This document shows, in pieces, positions 20,780 to 28,984 of a DNA stretch of 64,000 nt. The stretch's first letter is position 1; every line of letters starts with the position of its first letter. Source of the DNA: Litorihabitans aurantiacus (lineage in GTDB: Bacteria > Actinomycetota > Actinomycetes > Actinomycetales > Beutenbergiaceae). Made by a program: the position numbers and the translations under genes. The notes under the pieces were generated by a model. It was not told the origin of the DNA and made no database searches. It saw only the letters and a list, made by a program, of their open reading frames with translations. The stretch is from positions 1,922,001 to 1,986,000 of the forward strand of contig NZ_BSUM01000001.1 of NCBI RefSeq assembly GCF_030161595.1. Direction: 5' to 3'.

Positions 20780-20904
20780 CCCGACCCCGGCGAGCGACGC
20801 CCGGGTACGTTCGCCCGTTGAGACGATTCCTTCCCCCACCCGCCGCCGCGGCGTTGCGCGCTACCTTCACGCTCGTCCGCAGTCCAGACCGGTGGAGGAG
20901 CCCC

Positions 20905-21567
20905 ATGACCGAGCAGACCATCGCCCAGCAGGTCGACGAGTTCAACGTCGGCTTCACCGCGCAGATCGGACCGGAGCTGTCCGCGGTGTTCGACGGCGAA
21001 CAGCGCGACCTCCGCGCCGGCGGGACTCCCGACGGCGTCGTCGCGGTCGGGGACGCGCTCCCCGGTGCGACTCTCGTGACCCCGACGGGCGAGGAGAGGT
21101 CCCTCGACGCCGTTCTCGGCGGTGCGCCGGCGGTGCTGGTCTTCTACCGCGGCTCGTGGTGCCCGTACTGCAACCTGACCCTGACGACGTATCAGCGCGA
21201 CCTGGTCGGCCCGCTCGGCGACGCGGGTGTGCAGCTCGTCGCGATCAGTCCTCAGACGCCCGAGGCCTCGCAGCGGTCGACCGCCGACGGCGACCTCGGG
21301 TTCACGCTCCTGACCGATCCGGGCAACCGTCTCGCCGCCCAGCTCGGCATCGTCACGGCCCCCAGCCCGCAGGCCCGGGCGGCGCACACCACCCTCGGCT
21401 TCGACGTCGCCGACAGCAACGCCGACGCCACGGCCGCGATCCCGTTCCCGACGGTGATCGTCGTCGACTCCTCCGGCACGGTGCGGTTCGTCGACGTGCA
21501 CGTCGACTACACCACCCGCACCGAGGTGCCCGACATCCTGCGCGCGGTCTCCGGACTGGCTCGTTAG
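20905..21567 (+). CDS. Peroxiredoxin-like AhpC/TSA family protein
   Basis: A 220-residue thioredoxin-fold protein with FYRGSWCPYCNLTL near residue 85. The CPYC pair holds the peroxidatic or redox cysteine of the peroxiredoxin-like (AhpC/TSA, RGSWCPYC) group. It would reduce peroxides with thiol donors. GGAGGAG precedes the ATG. The stop is followed by the control region of cysK, so thiol supply and thiol peroxidase are neighbours, but a separate promoter probably serves cysK. Confidence 0.88.
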   Translation: MTEQTIAQQVDEFNVGFTAQIGPELSAVFDGEQRDLRAGGTPDGVVAVGDALPGATLVTPTGEERSLDAVLGGAPAVLVFYRGSWCPYCNLTLTTYQRDLVGPLGDAGVQLVAISPQTPEASQRSTADGDLGFTLLTDPGNRLAAQLGIVTAPSPQARAAHTTLGFDVADSNADATAAIPFPTVIVVDSSGTVRFVDVHVDYTTRTEVPDILRAVSGLAR

Positions 21568-21593
21568 CCGGAACGCGACGGGAGCTGCGTGCC

Positions 21594-21654
21594 CTCGTGC
21601 CGATCCCGGTCAGCGGGTACGTTGTCACCGCAACCACTTCCGGGTCGGCACGAG
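21594..21654 (+). promoter_or_regulatory. Probable cysK leader promoter inside a long inverted repeat
   Basis: TACGTT at 21618-21623 fits a -10 box about 40 bases before the leader peptide. It lies between perfect 10-bp inverted arms CTCGTGCCGA (21594-21603) and TCGGCACGAG (21645-21654). These could be paired regulator sites or a hairpin in the RNA. Confidence 0.45.
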
Positions 21655-21664
21655 AGGACGAGCG

Positions 21665-21721
21665 ATGAACCACGCCGCCGTTCCGGCCGCCGCCCGTTGC
21701 CGCCCGACCTGCTGTCTCTAG
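21665..21721 (+). CDS. Cysteine-rich leader peptide upstream of cysK
   Basis: An 18-codon ORF, MNHAAVPAAARCRPTCCL, with an AGAGGA ribosome site before its ATG. Three of its last seven codons are cysteine, including an adjacent pair just before the stop. Its position before cysK-cysE and the switchable stem region that follows fit a ribosome-stalling attenuator that senses charged tRNA-Cys. Cysteine-sensing leader ORFs of this general kind are known in mycobacteria. It is too short for ordinary gene finders. Confidence 0.75.
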   Translation: MNHAAVPAAARCRPTCCL

Positions 21722-21749
21722 AGCTCACCGGCTCCAGCCACCTCAGGCG

Positions 21750-21804
21750 GCTCGGCCCGTGCGCTCGCACCCACCGGCAGCCGAGCGGGAGCCGCACCGC
21801 TCGG
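21750..21804 (+). promoter_or_regulatory. Attenuator: mutually exclusive stems between leader peptide and cysK
   Basis: GCCGAGC (21780-21786) can pair with upstream GCTCGGC (21750-21756). The overlapping CCGAGCGG (21781-21788) can instead pair with downstream CCGCTCGG (21797-21804) around an 8-base loop. The two stems share bases and cannot form together, the usual design of an antiterminator/terminator or ribosome-site sequestration switch. Confidence 0.6.
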
Positions 21805-21855
21805 TCGCCCTCGAACCCGCGGCACGACCACCCCCGCTGAAGTGAGGATCACGCC

Positions 21856-22790
21856 ATGGCACGCATCTACGACGACGTCACGAAGCTCGTCGGCAACACC
21901 CCCTCGTCCGCCTCAACCGCCTGACGGAGGGCGCCGGCGCGACTGTCCTGGGCAAGCTCGAGTTCTACAACCCCGCGAACTCGGTCAAGGACCGCATCGG
22001 CGTCGCCATCATCGACGCGGCCGAGGCCTCCGGGGACCTCAAGCCCGGCGGCACGATCGTCGAGGGCACGAGCGGCAACACCGGCATCGCGCTCGCGTTC
22101 GTCGGCGCCGCCCGGGGCTACAAGGTCGTGCTGACGATGCCCGAGTCCATGAGCAAGGAGCGCCGGGCGCTGCTGCGCGCCTACGGTGCCGAGCTCGTCC
22201 TCACCCCCGCGTCCGAGGGCATGAAGGGTGCGGTCAACCGCGCGAACGAGATCGCCGCCGAGCGCGAGGGTGCGATCCTCGCCCGGCAGTTCGCGAACGA
22301 GGCCAACCCGGCGATCCACCGCGCCACCACCGCGGAGGAGATCTGGAACGACACCGACGGAGAGGTCGACATCGTCGTGGCCGGCATCGGGACCGGGGGC
22401 ACCATCACCGGCGTCGGGCAGGTGCTCAAGGAGAAGAAGCCGAGCATCCAGATCATCGCGGTCGAGCCCGAGGAGTCGCCCATCCTCAACGGCGGCGCCC
22501 CCGGCCCGCACAAGATCCAGGGCATCGGCGCCAACTTCGTGCCCGAGATCCTCGACACGTCCGTCTACGACGAGGTCATCGACGTCAACGCCGAGACCGC
22601 CGTCAAGGTCGCCCGCCGCGCCGCCGCCGAGGAGGGCCTGCTCGTGGGCATCTCCTCGGGCGCCGCGATCGACGCCGCCGTGCAGGTCGCGAACCGCCCC
22701 GAGAACGCCGGCAAGACCATCGTCGTGATCATCCCGTCGTTCGGCGAGCGCTACCTGTCGACGATCCTCTACGCCGACCTGCTCGACTGA
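21856..22790 (+). CDS. cysK: Cysteine synthase A, frame broken once
   Basis: About 311 residues. A PLP enzyme joining O-acetylserine and sulfide to make cysteine. The start [15 protein letters not shown] is followed by a five-C run near 21900 where six are expected. After the loss the frame continues [12 protein letters not shown]. The PLP lysine is in NPANSVKDR, the substrate loop is [10 protein letters not shown] and the phosphate/ring contacts lie in GISSGAA. cysE follows after 37 bases. Expression is probably controlled by the upstream cysteine leader peptide. Confidence 0.94.
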
Positions 22791-22827
22791 GCGCCCCGCC
22801 ACGAGCAGCAACCGCGGACGAACCCCG

Positions 22828-23430
22828 ATGATCTCGAGCCTGCGCCACGTCCTCGCCCTCGCGCGCGAGGACGTGGCCGCTGCGCGCCGCCACGACCCGG
22901 CGGCGCGCAGCGCGCTCGAGGTCGCGCTGCTCTACCCCGGGGTGCACGCGGTGTGGGCGCACCGCCTCGCGCACCGCATCTGGACCACATCGGTCGTGCT
23001 GCACCCCCTGGCGCGCGCCGTCTCCCAGCTCGCCCGGCTCCTCACGGGTGTGGAGATCCACCCCGGCGCCACGATCGGGCCACGGCTGTTCATCGACCAC
23101 GGCATGGGCGTCGTCATCGGCGAGACCGCCGTCGTCGGCGCCGACGTGATGCTCTACCACGGCTCGACCCTCGGCGGCCGCTCCCTCAGCCGCGGCAAGC
23201 GTCACCCGACGCTCGGCGACCGGGTGACCGTGGGCGCCGGGGCCAAGGTGCTCGGCGACATCACCATCGGCGACGACGCCTCGATCGGTGCCAACGCCGT
23301 CGTCGTCCGCGACGTCCCGGCCACCGGCGTCGCCATCGGCGTCCCCGCGAAGGTGCGCATCCCGGCCACGCCCCCGCGCGACCGCCTCCCGGTCGAGGAC
23401 CCCAGCGAGCTCATCGAGTACATGATCTGA
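22828..23430 (+). CDS. cysE: Serine O-acetyltransferase
   Basis: A 200-residue left-handed beta-helix acetyltransferase that makes O-acetylserine for CysK. The hexapeptide repeats begin at [18 protein letters not shown], with the catalytic His in [10 protein letters not shown] and the loop [17 protein letters not shown]. It is shorter than the E. coli enzyme and lacks most of its N-terminal helical extension, which is usual for the actinobacterial and EpsC-like form. It is the second gene of the cysK-cysE operon. Confidence 0.95.
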   Translation: MISSLRHVLALAREDVAAARRHDPAARSALEVALLYPGVHAVWAHRLAHRIWTTSVVLHPLARAVSQLARLLTGVEIHPGATIGPRLFIDHGMGVVIGETAVVGADVMLYHGSTLGGRSLSRGKRHPTLGDRVTVGAGAKVLGDITIGDDASIGANAVVVRDVPATGVAIGVPAKVRIPATPPRDRLPVEDPSELIEYMI

Positions 23431-23463
23431 GGGCCGGACCGGCAGTTCGTCGCGAGGCGCGGA

Positions 23464-24402
23464 TCAGCGCCGCCGCTGGCAGCGCGGGCACCAGTAGACG
23501 CGGCGCCCCGCGAGGTCGTCGACCTGTACCCGCGTGCCGCAGCGCAGGCACGGCCGCCCGTCGCGGTGGTAGACGTAGAACGCGTCCGACGGCGCCGCCC
23601 GGTCGGCCGCCTCCGTCGTCACGATGCGACCGGTCGCCACGCCGTCGGCCATGAGCACGACGGCGTCGCGCCAGATCCCCTGCAGCGTCCGCGCCGCGAC
23701 CGACCTGCCCTCCCGCAGCGGATGGACCCGGGCGCGGTACAGCAGCTCGGCGCGGTAGATGTTCCCGACCCCCGCCAGCACGGCCTGGTCCATCAGCAGC
23801 ACGCCGATGCCGGTGCGCCGCCGGCGCACGTCGGCCACGAACCGGGCCTCGCCCTCGCCACCCGGGTCGGGGCGCAGCGGATCGGGTCCGAGGCGGGCGA
23901 CGACGGCGTCGCGCGCCGGTGCGGTGAGCACCTCGCACCGTGTGGGGCCCGTCAGGTCCGCGACGCCGTGCTCCCCGACGATCCGCACGCGCACCTGGCC
24001 CCGGGGTTCCGGGGGCGTCCAGTCCCCCGGGTCCGCGGCGACGCCGACGGCCTCGGCAGCGTCGGCGGCCGCGTCGCCGCGCAGCGGACGCTCCTCCTCT
24101 CCCACCCGGACGCGCGGCGCACCGATCGCGTGCGGGCCGGCGAACGCGGTGTCGCCCGCGAAGGTCCACGCGCCGTAGAGGCCGAGGTGGACGTGCAGCC
24201 AGCGCAGCTCGCCCCCGCCCTCGGGTCGGACGCCGAGGAACAGGTGCTTGCCCCAGGCGTCGCACACCTCGAGCACGCCGCCGTCGAGCAGCGCCGCCCC
24301 GTCCGCGAAGCGGCCCTGCGGCGACGCCACCTCGAGCCGCTGGCCGGCGAACCCGGCCTCGAACGCCTCGGCGAGCCGCCGGACGGAGTGCCCCTCAGGC
24401 AT
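23464..24402 (-). CDS. nei: Endonuclease VIII-like DNA glycosylase (Fpg/Nei family)
   Basis: 312 residues. It removes oxidised bases and cuts the abasic strand. After Met removal the N-terminus is PEGHSVRR with the catalytic proline and glutamate. The helix-two-turn-helix region DQAVLAGVGNIYRAELLYRA is intact, and the C-terminal zinc finger is CLRCG...YWCPRCQ. It overlaps the upstream ATL gene by eight bases, so two base-repair functions are coupled. The stop is 33 bases from the convergent cysE stop. Confidence 0.92.
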   Translation of the reverse strand: MPEGHSVRRLAEAFEAGFAGQRLEVASPQGRFADGAALLDGGVLEVCDAWGKHLFLGVRPEGGGELRWLHVHLGLYGAWTFAGDTAFAGPHAIGAPRVRVGEEERPLRGDAAADAAEAVGVAADPGDWTPPEPRGQVRVRIVGEHGVADLTGPTRCEVLTAPARDAVVARLGPDPLRPDPGGEGEARFVADVRRRRTGIGVLLMDQAVLAGVGNIYRAELLYRARVHPLREGRSVAARTLQGIWRDAVVLMADGVATGRIVTTEAADRAAPSDAFYVYHRDGRPCLRCGTRVQVDDLAGRRVYWCPRCQRRR

Positions 24403-24802
24403 CGACGGCCCCCTCCACCACGACGTCGGTCTCGAACGCGTGCAGCGCCGCCGCGAGGTCGACGCGCTCACCGGCGAACGGCGTGCCCTCGGCGCGCAGC
24501 AGCGCGACGGCGCGGCCCGCCACCAGCTCGGCCGGAGCACCCGAGGCGGTCACCACGCGCCACCACGGCACCTCGGAGCCCCGCGTCGCCATCACCCGCC
24601 CGACACCGCGCGCGCTCCCCCGCCCGCACCGCAGCCGCGCCTCGAGCGCGATCCGCCCGTAGGTGCTCACGCGTCCGGGCGGGATCTGCGCGGCCAGGTC
24701 GAGCGTGCACTCGATGAAGGCGGCGACGGCGTCCGCCACCGCCGCGCGGTCGGACCGGGTGCCCGCCGTGCGGGGCGTGCCGGGGGTGCGGGGGCTGGTC
24801 AT
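24395..24802 (-). CDS. Alkyltransferase-like protein (ATL)
   Basis: 135 residues matching the DNA-binding domain of O6-alkylguanine transferases (IPPGRVSTYGRIALEARL, RGVGRVMATRG). The catalytic PCHR is replaced by PWWRVV, so the methyl-accepting cysteine is absent. Such proteins bind O6-alkylguanine and hand it to nucleotide excision repair. The N-terminus has about 20 Thr/Pro/Arg-rich residues. It is the first gene of the pair with nei. Confidence 0.9.
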   Translation of the reverse strand: MTSPRTPGTPRTAGTRSDRAAVADAVAAFIECTLDLAAQIPPGRVSTYGRIALEARLRCGRGSARGVGRVMATRGSEVPWWRVVTASGAPAELVAGRAVALLRAEGTPFAGERVDLAAALHAFETDVVVEGAVDA

Positions 24803-24893
24803 CCATCCATCATGGGCGACGGCGCCGACATCACCACGTCCCGATCGGCACCAACCCGGGGCAGGCGGGCGCACCACCGTAGGATCGATGCCC

Positions 24894-25790
24894 GTGAGCA
24901 CCACCCCCGAGCAACCCGCCGCCCCCGAGGCCCCCACCCTCCCCGGCGAGACGGTCGCCCCGTCGCCGTCGCCGTCGGCCCCGGAGCCCGCAGCAGCGGC
25001 CGCACCCGCGACCACCGCGCCGTCGACCGGTGAGGCGCACTCGTGCGAGCACTGCTCCGGCAACGGCGGTGCCGCACCCGACCCCGCCGAGCGCGCCCGC
25101 GAGCACCTGCGCGCCGGACGGCGCCGCGTCGTCCCGCGCCTTCTCCTGGGTGCGCTCGGTGTCGCCATCGCGATCCTCCAGGCGGTCCGGCACGAGCAGC
25201 CGGTGCTCGCAGTGGCACTGGTCGTCGTCGCCGCCGGCCTCGTGTGGGTGCTCGCCGCGGGCGGCGGGGTGGTGCTGGGCGCGCTGCTCGCCGCGCGGCG
25301 CGCGCCCTGGGCCCGGCTCGCGCTGGGCCAGGTGCTCGCCACGGCGCTGGCACCCGTGGGGGCGCTCCTGATCGCCCTCGCCCTCGGCCTCGCGGGGCTG
25401 CCCCGCGACTCCGCGGGCGCACTCGGCGACTCGACCATCGACCGCGTCCTCCCCCACGCCCTGGCGGCTGCGGCCGGCTGGTTCCTCGCCGCCGCCCTCG
25501 CGGAGGTGTGGCGACTCGTCGTCGCTGGCCGCAGCGTCGAGCGGCAGGACGAGGTCGGTCTGCGGGCGCGCGCCGAGGCCCACGCCCTCACCCCGGGTGC
25601 CCTGCAGCGTGCCGACGTCGCGGCGCTCGGCGTCGCCCTCGCGTTCGGTGCGATCACCGGCGTCCTGCTCGTGCTGCCCTGGCTCGTGCTGATCCTGGTG
25701 CCGCTCGCCGCCGCGGGAGCCGCGCTCGCGGCGCGGCCGGAGGCGGCCGCCGCGCCGAGCTCCCGCTCGAGCGCTCAGCCGACCTCGTAG
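24894..25790 (+). CDS. Multi-pass membrane protein of unknown function
   Basis: About 298 residues. A long Pro/Ala/Ser/Thr-rich N-terminal stretch contains a CEHC pair near residue 50, then come five to six hydrophobic segments (RLLLGALGVAIAIL, VLAVALVVVAAGLVWVLAAG and others). I do not recognise the family. The GTG at 24894 lies eight bases after TAGGAT (24880-24885), so it is probably leaderless; an ATG at 24888 is in frame but too close to the -10 box. Its tail overlaps the convergent rpiB stop by 16 bases. Confidence 0.7.
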   Translation: MSTTPEQPAAPEAPTLPGETVAPSPSPSAPEPAAAAAPATTAPSTGEAHSCEHCSGNGGAAPDPAERAREHLRAGRRRVVPRLLLGALGVAIAILQAVRHEQPVLAVALVVVAAGLVWVLAAGGGVVLGALLAARRAPWARLALGQVLATALAPVGALLIALALGLAGLPRDSAGALGDSTIDRVLPHALAAAAGWFLAAALAEVWRLVVAGRSVERQDEVGLRARAEAHALTPGALQRADVAALGVALAFGAITGVLLVLPWLVLILVPLAAAGAALAARPEAAAAPSSRSSAQPTS

Positions 25791-26233
25791 GCCGCGAGCG
25801 CGTCGATCCGCCGCTGGTGGCGCGCGTCGCCCGAGAAGGGTTCCGCCAGGAACGCCTCGACGAACGAGGTCGCCTCCGCCAGCGAGTGCTGGCGCGCACC
25901 CACGGCGACGACATTCGCGTCGTTGTGCTGACGCCCGAGTCGCGCGGTCTCGAGGTTCCACGCCAGCGCCGCACGCACGCCGCGCACCTTGTTCGCGGCG
26001 ATCTGCTCGCCGTTGCCGCTCCCGCCGATCACGACGCCGAGCACCTGCCCGCCGGCGGCGTTCTCGGCCACGACCGCCTCGCCCGCGGCGAAGCAGAAGC
26101 TCGGGTAGTCGTCCTGCGGGTCGAAGGTCGCGGCACCGTGGTCCACGACGTCGTGGCCGGCGGCGGTGAGGTGGCCGACCAGGTGCTGCTTGAGCTCGTA
26201 CCCGGCGTGGTCGGCGGCGATGTGGATGCGCAT
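25775..26233 (-). CDS. rpiB: Ribose-5-phosphate isomerase B
   Basis: A 152-residue enzyme interconverting ribose-5-phosphate and ribulose-5-phosphate in the pentose phosphate pathway. MRIHIAADHAGYELK and GGSGNGEQIAANKVRGVRAAL form the phosphate-binding and active-site loops, and RQHNDANVVAVGAR is conserved. It fits the actinobacterial form, in which a glutamate replaces the catalytic cysteine of other RpiB enzymes (NGEQ). It is divergent from pepO with only 32 bases between starts. Confidence 0.95.
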   Translation of the reverse strand: MRIHIAADHAGYELKQHLVGHLTAAGHDVVDHGAATFDPQDDYPSFCFAAGEAVVAENAAGGQVLGVVIGGSGNGEQIAANKVRGVRAALAWNLETARLGRQHNDANVVAVGARQHSLAEATSFVEAFLAEPFSGDARHQRRIDALAAYEVG

Positions 26234-26252
26234 GCTGCCATGGTCCCAGACG

Positions 26253-26258
26253 TAGCAT
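26253..26258 (+). promoter_or_regulatory. -10 box of leaderless pepO
   Basis: TAGCAT ends seven bases before the GTG start, placing transcription start at or next to the first codon. Confidence 0.55.
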
Positions 26259-26265
26259 CGATCGG

Positions 26266-28311
26266 GTGACGAACCCGAGCGAGCGACCCGAGCAGACCAG
26301 TTCCGACACGAGCCCCACGAGCGGCGCCCACCCGGTCCCCCCGGGTGGCGACCCGGCGGTCCGGGTCCAGGACGACCTCTACCGCCACGTCAACGGCACG
26401 TGGCTGCGCGAGCACGTCATCCCGGCGGACCGCTCGCGCGACGGCGAGTTCCACCGCCTGCGCGACGAGGCGGAGGAGCACGTGCGTGCCATCGTCGAGC
26501 GCGCGAGCGCGCAGGCGGCCGACGGCGAGGGCTCCGGGGACGTGTCGGCCGACACCGCCCGCATCGCCGCGCTGTACTCCGCCTTCATGGACACGGCCGC
26601 GATCGAGGCGGCCGGGCTCGCACCGCTCGCCGTCGACCTCGACCTCGTGACCTCGGTGCAGCACCGCGGCGACCTCGCCCGCGTGCTGGGCGAGCTGCAG
26701 CTGACGGGGGTGGGCGGCGCCGTCGGGCTCTACGTGGACACCGACTCGAGCGAGCCCGACCACTACGCGCTCCACCTCGCGCAGTCCGGTCTGGGCCTGC
26801 CCGACGAGGCCTACTACCGCGAACCGCAGCACGCCGAGACGCTCGCGGCCTACGAGGCGCACGTCGCGCGTCAGCTCGCGGCGACCACCGGTCTCGACGC
26901 CGCGGCGGCGGCCGCGAGCGCCGCCGTCGTGCTCGCGCTCGAGACCCGCCTGGCCGCGGGCCACTGGGACCGCGTGCGCGACCGCGACGCCGTCGCGACC
27001 CACAACCCCACGACGCGCGAGGAGCTCGCGCAGCTGCTGACCGGGTTCGACCTGGAGGCGTGGCTGGGCGGCCTCGGGATCACCGAGGCGATGCTCGCAC
27101 GCGTCGACGTGCGCGAGCCCAGCTACCTCGAGGCGTTCGCACAGGCGTGGGCGGACGTGGACCTGGCCGACTGGCGCACCTGGCTGACCTGGCGCGTGGT
27201 CCGCTCCCGCGCGCCCTACCTGACCGCCGCCGTCGTGGAGGAGAACTTCGACTTCTACGGGCGGACGCTGACGGGCGCGGAGGAGATCCGGGAGCGCTGG
27301 AAGCGCGGCGTCGGGCTCGTCGAGGGGGCGCTCGGTGACGCGCTGGCGAAGCTGTACGTGGCGGAGCACTTCCCGCCGGACCACAAGGCGCGGATGGACG
27401 AGCTCGTCGCCAACCTGGTCGAGGCCTACCGCCGCTCCATCACGGACCTGGACTGGATGAGCCCGGCCACGCGCGAGCGGGCGCTGGAGAAGCTCGCGGC
27501 GTTCACCCCGAAGATCGGGTACCCGGTGCGCTGGCGCGACTACTCCGACCTGGACCTGAGCGGTGACCTCCTCGCGAGCGTGCGCGCCACGAGCGCCCAC
27601 GAGACGCGGCGCGAGCTGGGCAAGCTCGGCGGCGAGGTCGACCGCGACGAGTGGTTCATGACACCGCAGACGGTCAACGCCTACTACAACCCCGGGATGA
27701 ACGAGATCGTCTTCCCGGCCGCGATCCTCCAGGCGCCGTTCTTCGACCCCGACGCCACCGACGCCGCCAACTACGGCGGGATCGGCGCCGTCATCGGGCA
27801 CGAGATCGGGCACGGGTTCGACGACCAGGGCAGCCGCTACGACGGCGAGGGCCGCCTCGCGGACTGGTGGACGCAGGAGGACCGGGCGGAGTTCGAGGTG
27901 CGGACGTCGGCCCTGATCGCGCAGTACGACGCGCTCTCGCCGGCGCAGCTGGCCGGCTCGCACCACGTCAACGGCGGTCTCACCGTCGGGGAGAACATCG
28001 GCGACCTCGGCGGGCTGAGCATCGCCATCAAGGCCTACCGCATCGCGCTCGCGGCCGCCTCGCCCGCGGGTGTGGACGCCGACGTCGAGCACCGGGGTCT
28101 GGTGGACCTGTTCCACACCTGGGGCCTCATCTGGCGCACCAAGTCGCGCGACGCCGAGGCAATCCGTCTGCTCTCGATCGACCCGCACTCCCCGGAGGAG
28201 TTCCGGGCGAACGCGGTGGTGCGCAACGTCGACGAGTTCGCGCAGACGTTCGACGTCCGCCCCGGCGACGAGCTCTGGCTCGAGCCGAGCGAGCGCGTGC
28301 GCATCTGGTAG
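26266..28311 (+). CDS. pepO: M13-family zinc metallopeptidase (PepO/neprilysin type)
   Basis: 681 residues. The zinc motif HEIGH is in VIGHEIGHGFDDQGSRYDG near residue 511 and the third ligand glutamate is in GENIGDLGGL near 574. NAYYNPGMNEIVFPAAILQ and the C-terminal end RVRIW are also family marks. There is no signal peptide, so it is a cytoplasmic or non-classically located oligopeptidase. The GTG at 26266 has no ribosome site and lies seven bases after TAGCAT, fitting leaderless translation. Confidence 0.93.
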   Translation: MTNPSERPEQTSSDTSPTSGAHPVPPGGDPAVRVQDDLYRHVNGTWLREHVIPADRSRDGEFHRLRDEAEEHVRAIVERASAQAADGEGSGDVSADTARIAALYSAFMDTAAIEAAGLAPLAVDLDLVTSVQHRGDLARVLGELQLTGVGGAVGLYVDTDSSEPDHYALHLAQSGLGLPDEAYYREPQHAETLAAYEAHVARQLAATTGLDAAAAAASAAVVLALETRLAAGHWDRVRDRDAVATHNPTTREELAQLLTGFDLEAWLGGLGITEAMLARVDVREPSYLEAFAQAWADVDLADWRTWLTWRVVRSRAPYLTAAVVEENFDFYGRTLTGAEEIRERWKRGVGLVEGALGDALAKLYVAEHFPPDHKARMDELVANLVEAYRRSITDLDWMSPATRERALEKLAAFTPKIGYPVRWRDYSDLDLSGDLLASVRATSAHETRRELGKLGGEVDRDEWFMTPQTVNAYYNPGMNEIVFPAAILQAPFFDPDATDAANYGGIGAVIGHEIGHGFDDQGSRYDGEGRLADWWTQEDRAEFEVRTSALIAQYDALSPAQLAGSHHVNGGLTVGENIGDLGGLSIAIKAYRIALAAASPAGVDADVEHRGLVDLFHTWGLIWRTKSRDAEAIRLLSIDPHSPEEFRANAVVRNVDEFAQTFDVRPGDELWLEPSERVRIW

Positions 28312-28329
28312 CGAGCGCCCGACGGCGTC

Positions 28330-28363
28330 GGGCCGGGTGCGATCAACCGATCGCGCCCGGCCC
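28330..28363. terminator. Bidirectional hairpin between pepO and the convergent anchored protein
   Basis: GGGCCGGGTGCGATC and GATCGCGCCCGGCCC form a 15-bp stem with one wobble and a 4-base loop, 18 bases after the pepO stop. It includes the last codons and stop of the opposite gene. Confidence 0.65.
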
Positions 28364-28984
28364 GTCCGTCGTCAGGGCGGCGCGCGCCAGGGTGAAGCGC
28401 GTGCCGTCGGCGAGCGAGGAGCACTCCACGCCGCTCTCGCTCGAGGTGCACGCCCACCGCCCCACCGAGGTGGACTGCCCGTACTCGAGCACGGGGATCT
28501 CCTCGCCCGCCGCGGCGGCGGGGCCGTCCGGGCACGGGAGGGCCACGCCGTCGTCCGCCAGCGTGACCACCTGGCCGCGGAACTCGCAGTCCTCTCCCGG
28601 CGGCGGGGTGAACTCGGCGTCCGCGATCTGGCACGTCACGGCACTCTCGTCGAGCGTGCACGCGATGTTCCGGCTCGGGAGCGCGAACGAGGCGAGGTCG
28701 AGCGCGCCCTCGGGCGGGGCCGCGAGGTCGGTCGGTTCCTCCGGCTCGGGGGCCGGGGAGGTCTCGACCGGGGGCGCCGAGGTGGCGGGTGAGCTCGGGT
28801 CGGTGGCGGGCGGGCTCGACGGAACCGCGGGCTCCTCGACGGCGGTGCTCGCGTCCTCGGCGTCGGCGTCCCCGCCCGAGCCCTGCAGCAGGAGCACGAC
28901 GAGGACCAGCGCGAGGACGCCGACGGCCGCGCCGAGCCCGATGATCCAGCGCCGGGTCGAGGCGGGCATCGTGTTGGCGCTCAC
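28343..28984 (-). CDS. Membrane-anchored protein with Pro/Ser/Thr linker, unknown function
   Basis: 213 residues. A short cytoplasmic N-terminus, one membrane helix (WIIGLGAAVGVLALVLVVLLL), a roughly 60-residue Pro/Ala/Ser/Thr/Glu linker and an extracellular domain with six cysteines (IACTLDESAVTCQIAD, GEDCEFRG, LPCPDG, WACTSSESGVEC). Even cysteine pairs suggest disulfides. The GTG start overlaps the DsbA-like gene stop by four bases, so a possible oxidase or reductase is co-translated with a likely disulfide-bearing exported protein. That link is inference. Confidence 0.75.
   Translation of the reverse strand: MSANTMPASTRRWIIGLGAAVGVLALVLVVLLLQGSGGDADAEDASTAVEEPAVPSSPPATDPSSPATSAPPVETSPAPEPEEPTDLAAPPEGALDLASFALPSRNIACTLDESAVTCQIADAEFTPPPGEDCEFRGQVVTLADDGVALPCPDGPAAAAGEEIPVLEYGQSTSVGRWACTSSESGVECSSLADGTRFTLARAALTTDGPGAIG

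Noticed and set aside
21589-21840. An 83-residue plus-strand ORF over the cysK leader region
   Set aside because: It has no ribosome site, runs through the inverted repeat and attenuator stems and has Arg/Ser shadow composition. The 18-codon cysteine leader in another frame explains the region better.
21568-21855. A SAM or other known riboswitch before cysK
   Set aside because: I could not find the conserved core of a SAM-type aptamer. A leader peptide with Cys codons accounts for the features seen.
24395-24802. An active O6-methylguanine methyltransferase
   Set aside because: The PCHR active site is PWWR here, so the acceptor cysteine is absent; the gene is assigned as an alkyltransferase-like protein.
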